64,000 nucleotides of DNA, taken from Cellulosimicrobium cellulans. Its GTDB lineage: Bacteria > Actinomycetota > Actinomycetes > Actinomycetales > Cellulomonadaceae. The notes beneath the pieces were generated by a model. That model was given only the letters and a program-made list of their open reading frames with translations. It had not been told where the DNA came from and did no database searches. Within the stretch, counting starts at the first letter, position 1; the number at the start of each line of letters is the position of its first letter. Made by a program: the position numbers and the translations under genes. Where the stretch lies: contig NZ_BJNZ01000010.1 of NCBI RefSeq assembly GCF_006539945.1, forward strand, positions 92,441 to 156,440. The letters are read 5' to 3'. This document shows, one piece after another, positions 19,327 through 27,932 of this stretch.

Positions 19327-21345
19327 GTGCCAGAGAACGAGTCCACCACTGCCCAGCCCGGGTTGGAGAACCTCCTCCACGAGACCCGGAGCTTCCCGCC
19401 GAGCCCGGAGCTCGCCGCGCAGGCGAACGCGACGCCGGAGCTCTACGAGGAGGCGCGGGCCGACAGGCTCGCGTTCTGGGCGCGGCAGGCGAACGACCTC
19501 GTCACGTGGCGCACGCCCTTCACCGAGACGCTCGACTGGTCGCAGGCTCCCGTCGCGCGGTGGTTCGCCGACGGCACGCTCAACGCCGCGTACAACGCGG
19601 TGGACCGTCACGTCGAGGCGGGCCTGGGCGACCGGGTCGCGATCCACTTCGAGGGCGAGCCGGGCGACACGCGCACGGTGACGTACGCGGAGCTCCAGCG
19701 CGACGTGTCGCGTGCTGCCAACGCGCTCGCGGCGCTCGGTGTGGAGACGGGCGACCGCGTCGTCATCTACCTGCCGATGGTCGTCGAGGCCGTCGTGGCG
19801 ATGCTCGCGTGCGCGCGCATCGGCGCCCCGCACTCGGTCGTCTTCGGCGGGTTCTCGGCCGACGCGCTGCGCAGCCGCATCGCTGACGCCGAGGCGAAGC
19901 TCGTCATCACGGCCGACGGCGGGTACCGCCGCGGCGCGGCATCGGCGCTCAAGCCGGCGGTCGACGAGGCGCTCGCGCCCAAGGAGGGCGCGGACCCGAC
20001 GACGGTCGAGCACGTGCTCGTCGTGCGCCGCACGGGCCAGGACACGGCCTGGACGGACGGCCGCGACGTGTGGTGGCACGACGCGCTCGAGTCGGCCGAC
20101 ACGACGCACACGCCCGTGTGGGTCGAGGCCGAGCACCCGCTGTTCATCCTCTACACGTCCGGGACGACCGGGAAGCCGAAGGGCATCCTCCACACGACCG
20201 GCGGGTACCTCACCCAGGCCGCGTACACCCACCGCAACGTCTTCGACCTCAAGGCCGAGACGGACGTCTACTGGTGCACCGCCGACATCGGCTGGGTCAC
20301 AGGCCACTCGTACGTCGTCTACGGCCCGCTGCTCAACGGCGCGACGCAGGTGATCTACGAGGGCACCCCGGACTCCCCGCACCAGGGCCGCTGGTGGGAG
20401 ATCGTCCAGAAGTACGCAGTCTCGATCCTCTACACCGCGCCGACCGCGATCCGCGCGTGCATGAAGTGGGGCGAGGAGATCCCGGCGAAGTTCGACCTGT
20501 CGTCGCTGCGCGTGCTCGGGTCGGTGGGCGAGCCCATCAACCCCGAGGCCTGGATGTGGTACCGCCGCGTCATCGGCGGCGACCGCACGCCGATCGTCGA
20601 CACGTGGTGGCAGACGGAGACGGGCGCGATCATGATCTCGCCGCTGCCGGGCGTCACCGCCGCCAAGCCGGGCTCCGCCCAGGTTCCGCTCCCGGGCATC
20701 GTCGCGGACGTCGTCGACGACGAGGCGCACTCCGTGCCGAACGGCGGCGGCGGGTACCTCGTGCTGTCCGAGCCGTGGCCGTCCATGCTGCGCGGCATCT
20801 GGGGCGACCTCGAGCGCTTCAAGGACACGTACTGGTCGCGCTTCCCGGGCATCTACTTCGCGGGCGACGGCGCCAAGAAGGACGAGGACGGTGACATCTG
20901 GCTCCTCGGGCGCGTCGACGACGTCATGAACGTCTCGGGCCACCGCCTCTCCACCACGGAGATCGAGTCGGCGCTCGTCTCCCACGAGATCGTCGCGGAG
21001 GCCGCGGTCGTCGGCGCGAGCGACGACCTCACGGGCCAGGCCGTCGTCGCGTTCGTCATCCTGCGCGGCGAGCACGCGGCCAGGGCCGCGGACGCCGACG
21101 GCGCCGCCGCCGTGCAGACCGAGCTGCGCAACCACGTGGCGAAGGAGATCGGCCCGATCGCCAAGCCCAAGCGCATCCTCGTCGTGCCGGAGCTGCCCAA
21201 GACCCGGTCCGGCAAGATCATGCGCCGCCTGCTGCGCGACGTCGCGGAGAACCGCACCGTCGGCGACGCGACGACCCTCGCCGACTCGTCGGTGATGGAC
21301 CTCATCTCGGTCGGCCTCCAGAAGCCGTCGTCCACCGACGACTGA
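19327..21345 (+). CDS. acs: Acetyl-coenzyme A synthetase
   Basis: 672-residue AMP-forming acetate-CoA ligase (acetate + ATP + CoA to acetyl-CoA). Motifs: [20 protein letters not shown] (ATP loop), [26 protein letters not shown], and the C-terminal [11 protein letters not shown] whose lysine is the usual acetylation switch. GTG 19327 with GGAGG upstream; the 230-base leader contains a Crp-type site. A strong hairpin follows the stop. Gene order resembles Rv3667 near the tad locus. Confidence 0.97.
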   Translation: MPENESTTAQPGLENLLHETRSFPPSPELAAQANATPELYEEARADRLAFWARQANDLVTWRTPFTETLDWSQAPVARWFADGTLNAAYNAVDRHVEAGLGDRVAIHFEGEPGDTRTVTYAELQRDVSRAANALAALGVETGDRVVIYLPMVVEAVVAMLACARIGAPHSVVFGGFSADALRSRIADAEAKLVITADGGYRRGAASALKPAVDEALAPKEGADPTTVEHVLVVRRTGQDTAWTDGRDVWWHDALESADTTHTPVWVEAEHPLFILYTSGTTGKPKGILHTTGGYLTQAAYTHRNVFDLKAETDVYWCTADIGWVTGHSYVVYGPLLNGATQVIYEGTPDSPHQGRWWEIVQKYAVSILYTAPTAIRACMKWGEEIPAKFDLSSLRVLGSVGEPINPEAWMWYRRVIGGDRTPIVDTWWQTETGAIMISPLPGVTAAKPGSAQVPLPGIVADVVDDEAHSVPNGGGGYLVLSEPWPSMLRGIWGDLERFKDTYWSRFPGIYFAGDGAKKDEDGDIWLLGRVDDVMNVSGHRLSTTEIESALVSHEIVAEAAVVGASDDLTGQAVVAFVILRGEHAARAADADGAAAVQTELRNHVAKEIGPIAKPKRILVVPELPKTRSGKIMRRLLRDVAENRTVGDATTLADSSVMDLISVGLQKPSSTDD

Positions 21346-21362
21346 CCGGCCCACCGCCGACC

Positions 21363-21407
21363 ACGGGGTCGGTGTCGTCCTCCGCGCGAGGACGGCACCG
21401 ACCCCGT
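21363..21407 (+). terminator. Hairpin terminator of acs
   Basis: Two 20-nt arms (21363-21382 and 21388-21407) pair with one G-U wobble around a 5-nt loop, 18 bases after the acs stop. A short TTCT tract follows. Confidence 0.8.
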
Positions 21408-21550
21408 TCTCGTGCGCGGACAGGCTCGGGCTCGGCGGCGGGCGTCGTCGCCTAAGCGGTTCAGTCCCTGCCCGACGGCGGTCCCGCGCCCGCACGATGT
21501 CGGGGCACGCCGACCCGGGCGTGCGCAGCCGACAGAGACGAGGTCGTCCG

Positions 21551-22996
21551 ATGAGCCGCACCGCCCCTGTACCCGACGCCGACGCCGCCCGCCCGCCCGG
21601 GACCGGACGGTCCGCCCCGTTCGTCGCGGCGCTCGCGACCGCCGCGGTCCTCGCCACGTGCGGCGCGGTCGCGACCGCCGCCGCACGGTCCGCGACCGCC
21701 GCCGAGGCGGACGCGCCGCCGGGCATCCACGTCGCGGACGGCCGGGTCGTCGAGGCCGACGGCACGGACCTCGTGCTGCGCGGCGTCAACCACGCGCACA
21801 CCTGGTACGCCCACGAGACGGGCTCCTTCGCCGACATCAAGGCCGCGGGCGCGAACTCCGTGCGTGTCGTGCTCTCGAGCGGCGACCGATGGACGCGGAA
21901 CTCCCCCGAGGACGTCGCGGCGGTCGTCGACCTGTGCGAGGAGAACCGCCTCGTGTGCGTCCTCGAGGTGCACGACACGACGGGGTACGGCGAGCCGCAG
22001 CACGCGCCGGGAGCGGTGTCGCTGGACCGGGCCGTCGACTACTGGGAGGACCTGTACCCGACGCTCGCGGGCACCGAGGACTTCGTCCTCGTCAACATCG
22101 GCAACGAGCCGTACGGCAACGACGAGACCACCAACGCGACGTGGGCCGCGGACACGTCGGCGGCGATCCAGCGCCTGCGCACGATCGGGTACGAGCACGC
22201 GGTCGTCGTCGACGCCCCGAACTGGGGCCAGGACTGGAAGCGGACGCAGTACGACCAGGCCGGGCAGGTCTTCGCCGCCGACCCGGACGCCAACACGATC
22301 TTCTCCGTCCACATGTACGGCGTGTACGCGCAGGCGGCGACGGTCACGGGCTACCTCGAGCACTTCGTCGCCGAGGGCCTGCCGCTGATCGTCGGGGAGT
22401 TCGGGAACACGCACTCGGACGGCGACGTCGACGAGGACGCGATCCTCGCCGAGTCGCGGCGCCTCGGGATCGGTTGGCTCGGCTGGTCGTGGAGCGGCAA
22501 CGGTGGCGGAGTCGAGTACCTCGACCTGGTCCAGGGCTTCGACCCCGCGCGCCCGAGCGCGTGGGGCACGCGCCTGATCGACGGGCCGGACGGTCTGCGC
22601 GAGACCGCGGTCGAGGCGTCATGGTTCGGCGGCGACGGACCGGTGGACCCGCCGGACCCCACCGACCCGCCCGACCCGACCGACCCGCCGGACGACGCGG
22701 CGTGCTCCGCGACCGTCCGGGTCGCGAACGCCTGGCCCGGCGGGTGGCAGGGCGAGCTCGTCGTCACGGCGGGGGACGCCGCGGTCACGGGCTGGACGGC
22801 GACGTTCGCGCTGCCGTCGGGCACAGCCGTCGCGCAGCTCTGGGGCGGCGTGCACGGCACGACCGCCTCGGGCGTGCAGGTGACGAACGCTGCGTGGAAC
22901 GGCGCCCTCGCCGCGGGCGGCACGGCGACCGTCGGGTTCATCGCGACGGGCGCCGCCCCGACCACCGCCACCACGGCGGGCTGCACCGCTCCCTGA
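21551..22996 (+). CDS. Secreted GH5 (subfamily 8-like) beta-mannanase with CBM2
   Basis: 481 residues: signal peptide (FVAALATAAVLATCGAVA, cleavage near TAAEA, about residue 55), GH5 catalytic domain, a linker of PPDPTD repeats, and a C-terminal CBM2 starting at ACSATVRVANAWPGGWQGEL. The acid/base glutamate is in VNIGNEPYG, the nucleophile in LIVGEFGNTH. LRGVNHAHTWYAHETGSFAD and ANSVRVVLSSG are characteristic of bacterial GH5_8 mannanases, so mannan is a likelier substrate than cellulose. The CBM2 fits plant cell-wall targeting. No CebR-type operator upstream, unlike the GH64 gene. Stand-alone gene with its own terminator. Confidence 0.88.
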   Translation: MSRTAPVPDADAARPPGTGRSAPFVAALATAAVLATCGAVATAAARSATAAEADAPPGIHVADGRVVEADGTDLVLRGVNHAHTWYAHETGSFADIKAAGANSVRVVLSSGDRWTRNSPEDVAAVVDLCEENRLVCVLEVHDTTGYGEPQHAPGAVSLDRAVDYWEDLYPTLAGTEDFVLVNIGNEPYGNDETTNATWAADTSAAIQRLRTIGYEHAVVVDAPNWGQDWKRTQYDQAGQVFAADPDANTIFSVHMYGVYAQAATVTGYLEHFVAEGLPLIVGEFGNTHSDGDVDEDAILAESRRLGIGWLGWSWSGNGGGVEYLDLVQGFDPARPSAWGTRLIDGPDGLRETAVEASWFGGDGPVDPPDPTDPPDPTDPPDDAACSATVRVANAWPGGWQGELVVTAGDAAVTGWTATFALPSGTAVAQLWGGVHGTTASGVQVTNAAWNGALAAGGTATVGFIATGAAPTTATTAGCTAP

Positions 22997-23011
22997 GCCC
23001 GCACGCCGGAC

Positions 23012-23055
23012 GCGGGACCGGCGACCGGACCGCCCGGGTCCGGTCGCCGTCCCGC
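23012..23055 (+). terminator. Hairpin terminator after the mannanase gene
   Basis: Arms 23012-23031 and 23037-23055 pair over 19 bp with one bulged base and a 5-nt loop, starting 16 bases after the stop codon. Confidence 0.75.
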
Positions 23056-23111
23056 GCCGCGCGGTCGATATGTCCGTGCCGGGCGTCCCGCGGACGGCGT
23101 AGCGTCGAGAC

Positions 23112-24050
23112 GTGCCACCCGTTCCCGCGGCCGACGGTCGCGCCCTCCTCGTCGAGCAGCTCGACCTGCGCAGCGACTGCGCGCGCTGCACCGGCCTGTG
23201 CTGCGTGGGGCTGCACCTCGTGCGCTCCGCCGACTTCGCGATCGACAAGCCCGCGGGCACCCCGTGCCCGAACCTGCGCTCCGACTTCGGCTGCGGCATC
23301 CACGCGCAGCTGCGCGAGTCCGGGTTCCCGGGCTGCGTCGCCTACGACTGTCTGGGTGCGGGCCAGCGCGTGACGGCGGCCGTCCGGTCCGCGCACGGCG
23401 GCGCCACGTGGCGCGACGACCCGGCCGCAGCGCGCGACGCGTTCGCCGCGCTCCCCGTCGTCACCCAGCTCCACGAGCTGCTCTGGTACCTCACCGAGGT
23501 GCTCGCGCTGCCCGCGGCGGCGCCCGTGCACGACGACGCCCGGCAGGCCCTCGACCGGACCGCACCCCTTGCGGACCTCGCCCCGGCCGCCCTGCTCGCG
23601 CTCGACGTCGGCGCCGTCCGCCGCGACGTCGGGCCGCTCGTCGACCGCGCGAGCGTGCTCGTGCGCGACTCCGCCCGGCGCGCCGCGACGCGCCGGCTTC
23701 CCCGTCGGGGAGCGGCGGACGCCGGACCGCGGTCCGCAGGCGGCCGAGGACCCGCCGCGGGCCACGACCGGCGGAAGCCGGGGCACGCCGTCGAGCACCG
23801 GGTGCCGGACGGCGGTGTGCGGCGCCGCCTGCGACCCGGCGCGGACCTCGTCGGTGCCGACCTGCGCGGGCTCGACCTCACCGGGTCCGACCTCCGGGGC
23901 GCGCTGCTGCTCGGCGCCGACCTGCGCGGCGCCCGGCTCGACGCCGTCGACCTCCTCGGTGCGGACCTGCGCGGTGCCGACGCGCGCGGTGCGGACCTCT
24001 CGCGTGCGCTCTTCCTCACCCCGGCGCAGGCAGCCGCGGTCCGCCGCTGA
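23112..24050 (+). CDS. Cys-rich (YkgJ-like) domain fused to pentapeptide repeats
   Basis: 312 residues. The N-terminal 80 carry CARCTGLCCVG, then CPNLRSDFGCGIH and GCVAYDCLGAGQRV, a cysteine pattern like the YkgJ zinc/iron-sulfur cluster proteins. The middle is helical with a disordered, basic stretch. The C-terminus from about residue 235 is a pentapeptide-repeat helix (ADLVGADLRGLDLTGSDLRG). Leaderless: TAGCGT at 23100-23105 precedes GTG 23112. Function unknown; other pentapeptide proteins bind gyrase, but nothing here shows that directly. Confidence 0.82.
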   Translation: MPPVPAADGRALLVEQLDLRSDCARCTGLCCVGLHLVRSADFAIDKPAGTPCPNLRSDFGCGIHAQLRESGFPGCVAYDCLGAGQRVTAAVRSAHGGATWRDDPAAARDAFAALPVVTQLHELLWYLTEVLALPAAAPVHDDARQALDRTAPLADLAPAALLALDVGAVRRDVGPLVDRASVLVRDSARRAATRRLPRRGAADAGPRSAGGRGPAAGHDRRKPGHAVEHRVPDGGVRRRLRPGADLVGADLRGLDLTGSDLRGALLLGADLRGARLDAVDLLGADLRGADARGADLSRALFLTPAQAAAVRR

Positions 24051-24064
24051 CAGGGCACCACGCG

Positions 24065-24128
24065 AGGTCGGCACTCACAGCCGAGATCGGCAGCCACGAC
24101 GACCGATCTCGGCCGGGAGTGCCGACCT
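24065..24128. repeat. Intergenic palindrome, GAGGTCGGCA family, copy 1
   Basis: Arms 24065-24090 and 24103-24128 (26 nt each) are complementary with two mismatches around a 12-nt loop. It lies between two convergent genes and may act as a shared terminator. A relative lies at 43724-43791. Confidence 0.9.
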
Positions 24129-24142
24129 GGGCGGGACCGACC

Positions 24143-25501
24143 TCAGCGCAGCGTGGCCCGCCGCGCCAGCGGCGCCGCCACCACCGCGCACACGACGACG
24201 AGGGCCGCCGCGCCCCACGCGAGCGCGCCGTACGACGAGAAGCCGATGATCGCCCCGGCGAGGATGCCGCCGACCGCGCCGCCCGAGTTCATCGCGAGGT
24301 CGGAGAGGCCCTGGACGGACGTGCGTGACGGACCGGGCGTGGCGTCGACGAGCAGCGCCGACCCGGCGACGAGCCCGCACGACCACCCGAGCCCGAGCAG
24401 CACGAGGCCGACCGTCAGCCGCGCGGAGTCCTCGCCCGGCGCACCCGCCACCACGACGGCCGCCGCGAGGAGCAGCGCACCCCCGACGTAGAGCACGCGC
24501 GCGTGCCCGACCCGGTCCGCGAGCCAGCCCACCACCGGGCTGAGCGCGTACATGCCCGCGATGTGCGCGCTGATGACGAGGCCGACGACCTGGAGCGTCG
24601 CGCCGCCGTGGTTCATGTGGACGGGGGTCATGGACATGAGCCCGACCATGACGAGGTGGCTGAGGACGATCGCGCCGAGGGCGAGTCGCGCCGTCGGGCT
24701 GGCAGACACGACGGCCCACCCCGCGCGCAGCCCGTCGCGCCACGACGACCCCTTGCCGTCGCCCGGTCCGGAACCCGGCACGGTGCCCCCCTCATCGGTC
24801 GTCGTGCGCGACGCGAGCAGCGGGTCCGGCCGCAGCCACACCGCGACGACGGCCGCCGCCAGCGCGAACGCGACCGCCGCGAGGAGGAACGGCGCCGCGC
24901 TCGGCGCGGTCGAGCCCTGCTGCGCGTGCGCGTCGCCGAGGCGCAGGCCGGGGCCGGCGACGCGGTCCGCGAGCCCGGCGAGCGTGGGCCCGACGACGGA
25001 ACCGACCGTCGTCGCCCACACGACCACCGACAGGTCGCGCGCCCGCCGCTGGGGCGTCGCGAGGTCGGTCGCGGCGAACCGGGACGCGAGCCCGGCGGCC
25101 GTGCCCGACCCGAACAGCAGCATCGCCACGACGAGCAGGGGCCACGCGCCGACGAGCACGGCGACCGTCGCGAGGACCGCGCCGCCGGTCGCGACGCCGA
25201 AGCCGAGGAGCAGGGACGGCCGCCGCCCGCGCTGCCCGGCGACGTGCGCGAGCGGCAGCGCGACGAGCGCGGCGCCGACGACCCCCGACGTCGAGGTGAG
25301 CCCCGCGATCGCGTCGGACCCCGAGAGCGCGGACGCGACGAGCGGGGCGACCGCGATCCCGCTCGCGACGCCGACCCCCGAGAGCACCTGCGTCGCGACG
25401 AGCGTCGTGAGGGTGCGGCGCTGCGTCGGGAGGGCGGGGTCGTCGGGCGCGGACGCGGGGCGCACGGACGACGGGTCGGGGACGGGCGGTTCGGTGCTCA
25501 C
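24143..25501 (-). CDS. MFS transporter
   Basis: 452 residues with about 12 hydrophobic segments. The cytoplasmic loop motif GQRGRRPSLLLGFG between helices 2 and 3 and the repeat WLADRVGHARVLYVGG in the second half are major facilitator hallmarks. An N-terminal disordered stretch of about 28 residues precedes helix 1. Starts at GTG 25501. Substrate unknown; sequence resembles actinobacterial drug/metabolite exporters of the DHA1 kind. Single gene, convergent with the pentapeptide gene. Confidence 0.88.
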   Translation of the reverse strand: MSTEPPVPDPSSVRPASAPDDPALPTQRRTLTTLVATQVLSGVGVASGIAVAPLVASALSGSDAIAGLTSTSGVVGAALVALPLAHVAGQRGRRPSLLLGFGVATGGAVLATVAVLVGAWPLLVVAMLLFGSGTAAGLASRFAATDLATPQRRARDLSVVVWATTVGSVVGPTLAGLADRVAGPGLRLGDAHAQQGSTAPSAAPFLLAAVAFALAAAVVAVWLRPDPLLASRTTTDEGGTVPGSGPGDGKGSSWRDGLRAGWAVVSASPTARLALGAIVLSHLVMVGLMSMTPVHMNHGGATLQVVGLVISAHIAGMYALSPVVGWLADRVGHARVLYVGGALLLAAAVVVAGAPGEDSARLTVGLVLLGLGWSCGLVAGSALLVDATPGPSRTSVQGLSDLAMNSGGAVGGILAGAIIGFSSYGALAWGAAALVVVCAVVAAPLARRATLR

Positions 25502-25540
25502 CGGTGCACGGTAGGCCGCGGCGGGCGTCCTGACGAGGGC

Positions 25541-26698
25541 TTACACCGCCACCGCGAGGCGAGATCCTGCCGCGTCTCCGGGTACCCGGCTCGCCCGCAG
25601 GACGCGCAGCACTCCCCGCGCGGCCTCGCGACCGGCCCGGTTCGCGCCGATCGTCGACGCGCTCGGCCCGTACCCGACGAGCTGGACCCGCCGGTCGCGG
25701 GCCGCCGTCGTGCCGTCGAGGACGATCCCGCCGCCGGGCTCGCGCAGGGCGAGCGGCGCGAGGTGGTCGAGCGCGGCGCGGAACCCGGTGGCCCAGAGGA
25801 CGACGTCGGCAGGCTGGAAGAGCAGGCCGTCGTCGTTCGCCCCCGCGGCCCACTCGACGCCCGACGGCGTCACCCGCTCGAACATCGGCCGGCGGCGCAG
25901 CACGCCGCTCGCGATCCCGGCGCGGTAGCGCGGCGAGAGCGGCAGCCCCGTGACCGAGACCACGCTCCCCGGCGGGAGGCCCGCGGACGTCCGCTCGGCG
26001 ACCCGCGCGACCGCGGCGCGCCCGAGCTCGGGCGAGAACTCCTCCTCGACCCAGACGGGCTCGCGGCGCGTGACCCACGTGGTGCCGGACGCGTGCGGGG
26101 CGATCTGGAGCAGGAGCTGCGTCGCGGACGCCCCGCCGCCCACGACGACGACGTGCTGCCCCGCGAAGTCCTCGGCGGCGCGGAAGTCGTGCGTGTGGAG
26201 CTGGCGGCCGCGGAACGTCTCCATCCCCGGGTAGCGGGGCCAGAACGGCCGGGTCCACGTGCCCGTCGCGTTGACGAGGGTGCGCGTGCGCACGGTGAGC
26301 CGTCGGGCGTCCGGCCCGGCGCCGACCGTCGCGCGCACGCGCAGCAGGGCCGGGTCGTCGGGGTCCTGGGCCACGTCGTCGACCGTGACCGGGCGCACGA
26401 CGCGCAGGCCGTTCTCGCGCTCGTACGCGGCGTAGTAGCGCGGCACGGCGACGTTGGCGCGCTCCGCGGGGTCCCCGGCCGGCAGGGGGACGCCCGGGAG
26501 GTCGTGCACGGCGTGCGTCTCGGCCATCGTCAGCGAGTCCCAGCGGTCCTGCCACGCCCCGCCGGGGCCGCGACCGCCGTCGAGCACGAGCGGGTCCAGC
26601 CCGGCACGGCGCAGGTGGTAGGCCGCGGACAGCCCCGCCTGTCCGGCACCGACGACCACGACGTCCACCGTCTCCCGCGCGTCCGTCACCTCGCTCAC
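25541..26698 (-). CDS. FAD/NAD(P)-dependent oxidoreductase (flavin monooxygenase-like)
   Basis: 385 residues. The FAD Rossmann motif is VVVVGAGQAGLSAAYHLRRA at the N-terminus, the NADPH motif HVVVVGGGASATQLLLQI near residue 175, and VVLWATGFRAALDHLAP near residue 320 is the late FAD-contact motif. Resembles actinobacterial FMO/CzcO-like enzymes that oxidise soft nucleophiles. GTG 26698 (MSEVTDARETVDVVVVGAG) has a weak GAGG upstream. Divergent from mshD with a palindrome between them. Confidence 0.87.
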   Translation of the reverse strand: MSEVTDARETVDVVVVGAGQAGLSAAYHLRRAGLDPLVLDGGRGPGGAWQDRWDSLTMAETHAVHDLPGVPLPAGDPAERANVAVPRYYAAYERENGLRVVRPVTVDDVAQDPDDPALLRVRATVGAGPDARRLTVRTRTLVNATGTWTRPFWPRYPGMETFRGRQLHTHDFRAAEDFAGQHVVVVGGGASATQLLLQIAPHASGTTWVTRREPVWVEEEFSPELGRAAVARVAERTSAGLPPGSVVSVTGLPLSPRYRAGIASGVLRRRPMFERVTPSGVEWAAGANDDGLLFQPADVVLWATGFRAALDHLAPLALREPGGGIVLDGTTAARDRRVQLVGYGPSASTIGANRAGREAARGVLRVLRASRVPGDAAGSRLAVAV

Positions 26699-26757
26699 GA
26701 CCGCCTCAACGACCCCGGCCCGCCGAACCTTCCCGGGGCATCCGACACTGTGCCGAA

Positions 26758-26804
26758 CACGACATGGGGGTCGCTCTGGGCACGTCGACGACCCCCATGT
26801 CGTG
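26758..26804. repeat. Perfect 16-bp palindrome between divergent genes
   Basis: Arms 26758-26773 and 26789-26804 (CACGACATGGGGGTCG and its complement) pair perfectly, extendable to 20 bp with one mismatch, loop 15 nt. It lies between the divergent oxidoreductase and mshD genes, where no transcript ends. Confidence 0.9.
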
Positions 26805-26869
26805 CTCGACGGCGGGTGGTGTCGTTCTCGCGGACGGGCGGGAGCGGTCTGCGGGGGCAAGATGGACCG

Positions 26870-27889
26870 GTGGAGACCGCGATCCTCTGGCACACCGGCC
26901 CGCTCATCGACGACGTCGAGATCGCGCAGGTCCACGATCTCGCCGCCGCCGCCGAGCGCGAGGACGGCGTCGCCGCCCTCTCGGAGCAGCCGCTGCTCAA
27001 CCTGCGCGCGGCGACGGACGACGTCGTGCACCTCCTCACGTGGCGCGCGGGCGAGCTCGCGGGGTACGCCCAGGTGGACAAGCGCGGCGAGGCGCCGAGC
27101 GCCGAGCTCGTGGTCCGCCCCGAGCACCGGCGGCACGGGCTCGGGTTCCACCTGCTCGGCAGCGCGGCCGACCGCGCGGCCGAGCCCCGCCCGAGCGACC
27201 CCGACCACGACGGGCAGCCGCACCCCGGCGCGGAGACCGACGGCGAGCCCGCCCGGACGCCGCGCCCGCCGCTGCGCGTCTGGGCCCACGGCGATCTCCC
27301 CGCGGCCCGCGGCCTCGCCGCGAGGGCCGGGTACGAGGTCGTGCGCGAGCTGCTCGTCCTCGAGCGGCCGCTCGGCGGCACGGGGGCGCACCCGCGTCCC
27401 GAGATCCCCGCGGGCCTGCGGCTGCGCGCGTTCGTGCCGGGGGACGACGACGACGCGTGGGTCGGGGCCAACGCGGCAGCGTTCGCGCACCACCCGGAGC
27501 AGGGCCGGCTCGCGGTCGACGACCTGCGCGCGCGCATGCGCGAGGACTGGTTCGACGCCGCGGGCCTCCTGCTCCTGGAGCGCACCCCGACTCCCGGTTC
27601 CGGGACGCCGGAGCTCGTCGGGTTCGTGTGGACCAAGATCCCGACCGGCCAGCCCGACGACGCGCGCGAGGGCGAGATCTACGTCGTCGGCGTGGTCCCG
27701 ACCGCCCAGGGCGAGGGGCTCGGCCGGCTGCTGACCGCCGTCGGGCTCGCGCACCTCGCCGAGCGGGGCGCGACCACCGCGGTGCTGTACGTCGACGGCG
27801 ACAACGTGCCCGCCGTGCGCACGTACGAGCGCGCCGGCTTCACGCGCCGCGCGGTGCACGTGCAGTACGCACGGCCGAGCGCTCGGTGA
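26870..27889 (+). CDS. mshD: Mycothiol synthase (double GNAT acetyltransferase)
   Basis: Last step of mycothiol synthesis, acetylation of Cys-GlcN-Ins; 339 residues with two GNAT domains. The N-terminal domain shows EQPLLNL and [18 protein letters not shown]; the C-terminal one shows [24 protein letters not shown] and [20 protein letters not shown] (acetyl-CoA pyrophosphate loop). A Pro-rich insert near residues 105-125 is longer than usual. GTG 26870 follows CAAGAT (26858-26863) by 6 nt, so leaderless. Consistent with other mycothiol-linked families in the window. Confidence 0.92.
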   Translation: METAILWHTGPLIDDVEIAQVHDLAAAAEREDGVAALSEQPLLNLRAATDDVVHLLTWRAGELAGYAQVDKRGEAPSAELVVRPEHRRHGLGFHLLGSAADRAAEPRPSDPDHDGQPHPGAETDGEPARTPRPPLRVWAHGDLPAARGLAARAGYEVVRELLVLERPLGGTGAHPRPEIPAGLRLRAFVPGDDDDAWVGANAAAFAHHPEQGRLAVDDLRARMREDWFDAAGLLLLERTPTPGSGTPELVGFVWTKIPTGQPDDAREGEIYVVGVVPTAQGEGLGRLLTAVGLAHLAERGATTAVLYVDGDNVPAVRTYERAGFTRRAVHVQYARPSAR

Positions 27890-27893
27890 CCCG

Positions 27894-27926
27894 TGTCACG
27901 CACCGTTCACCAACTGGTGCCACCAT
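27894..27926 (+). promoter_or_regulatory. Weak candidate PHO box upstream of ppk
   Basis: GTTCACC at 27905-27911 matches the core of the actinobacterial PhoP repeat (GTTCACC plus 4 nt). The neighbouring 11-nt units (GTGTCACGCAC before, GGTGCCACCAT after) are poor matches, so this is tentative. Overlaps the likely ppk promoter. Confidence 0.35.
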
Positions 27927-27932
27927 GAACCC

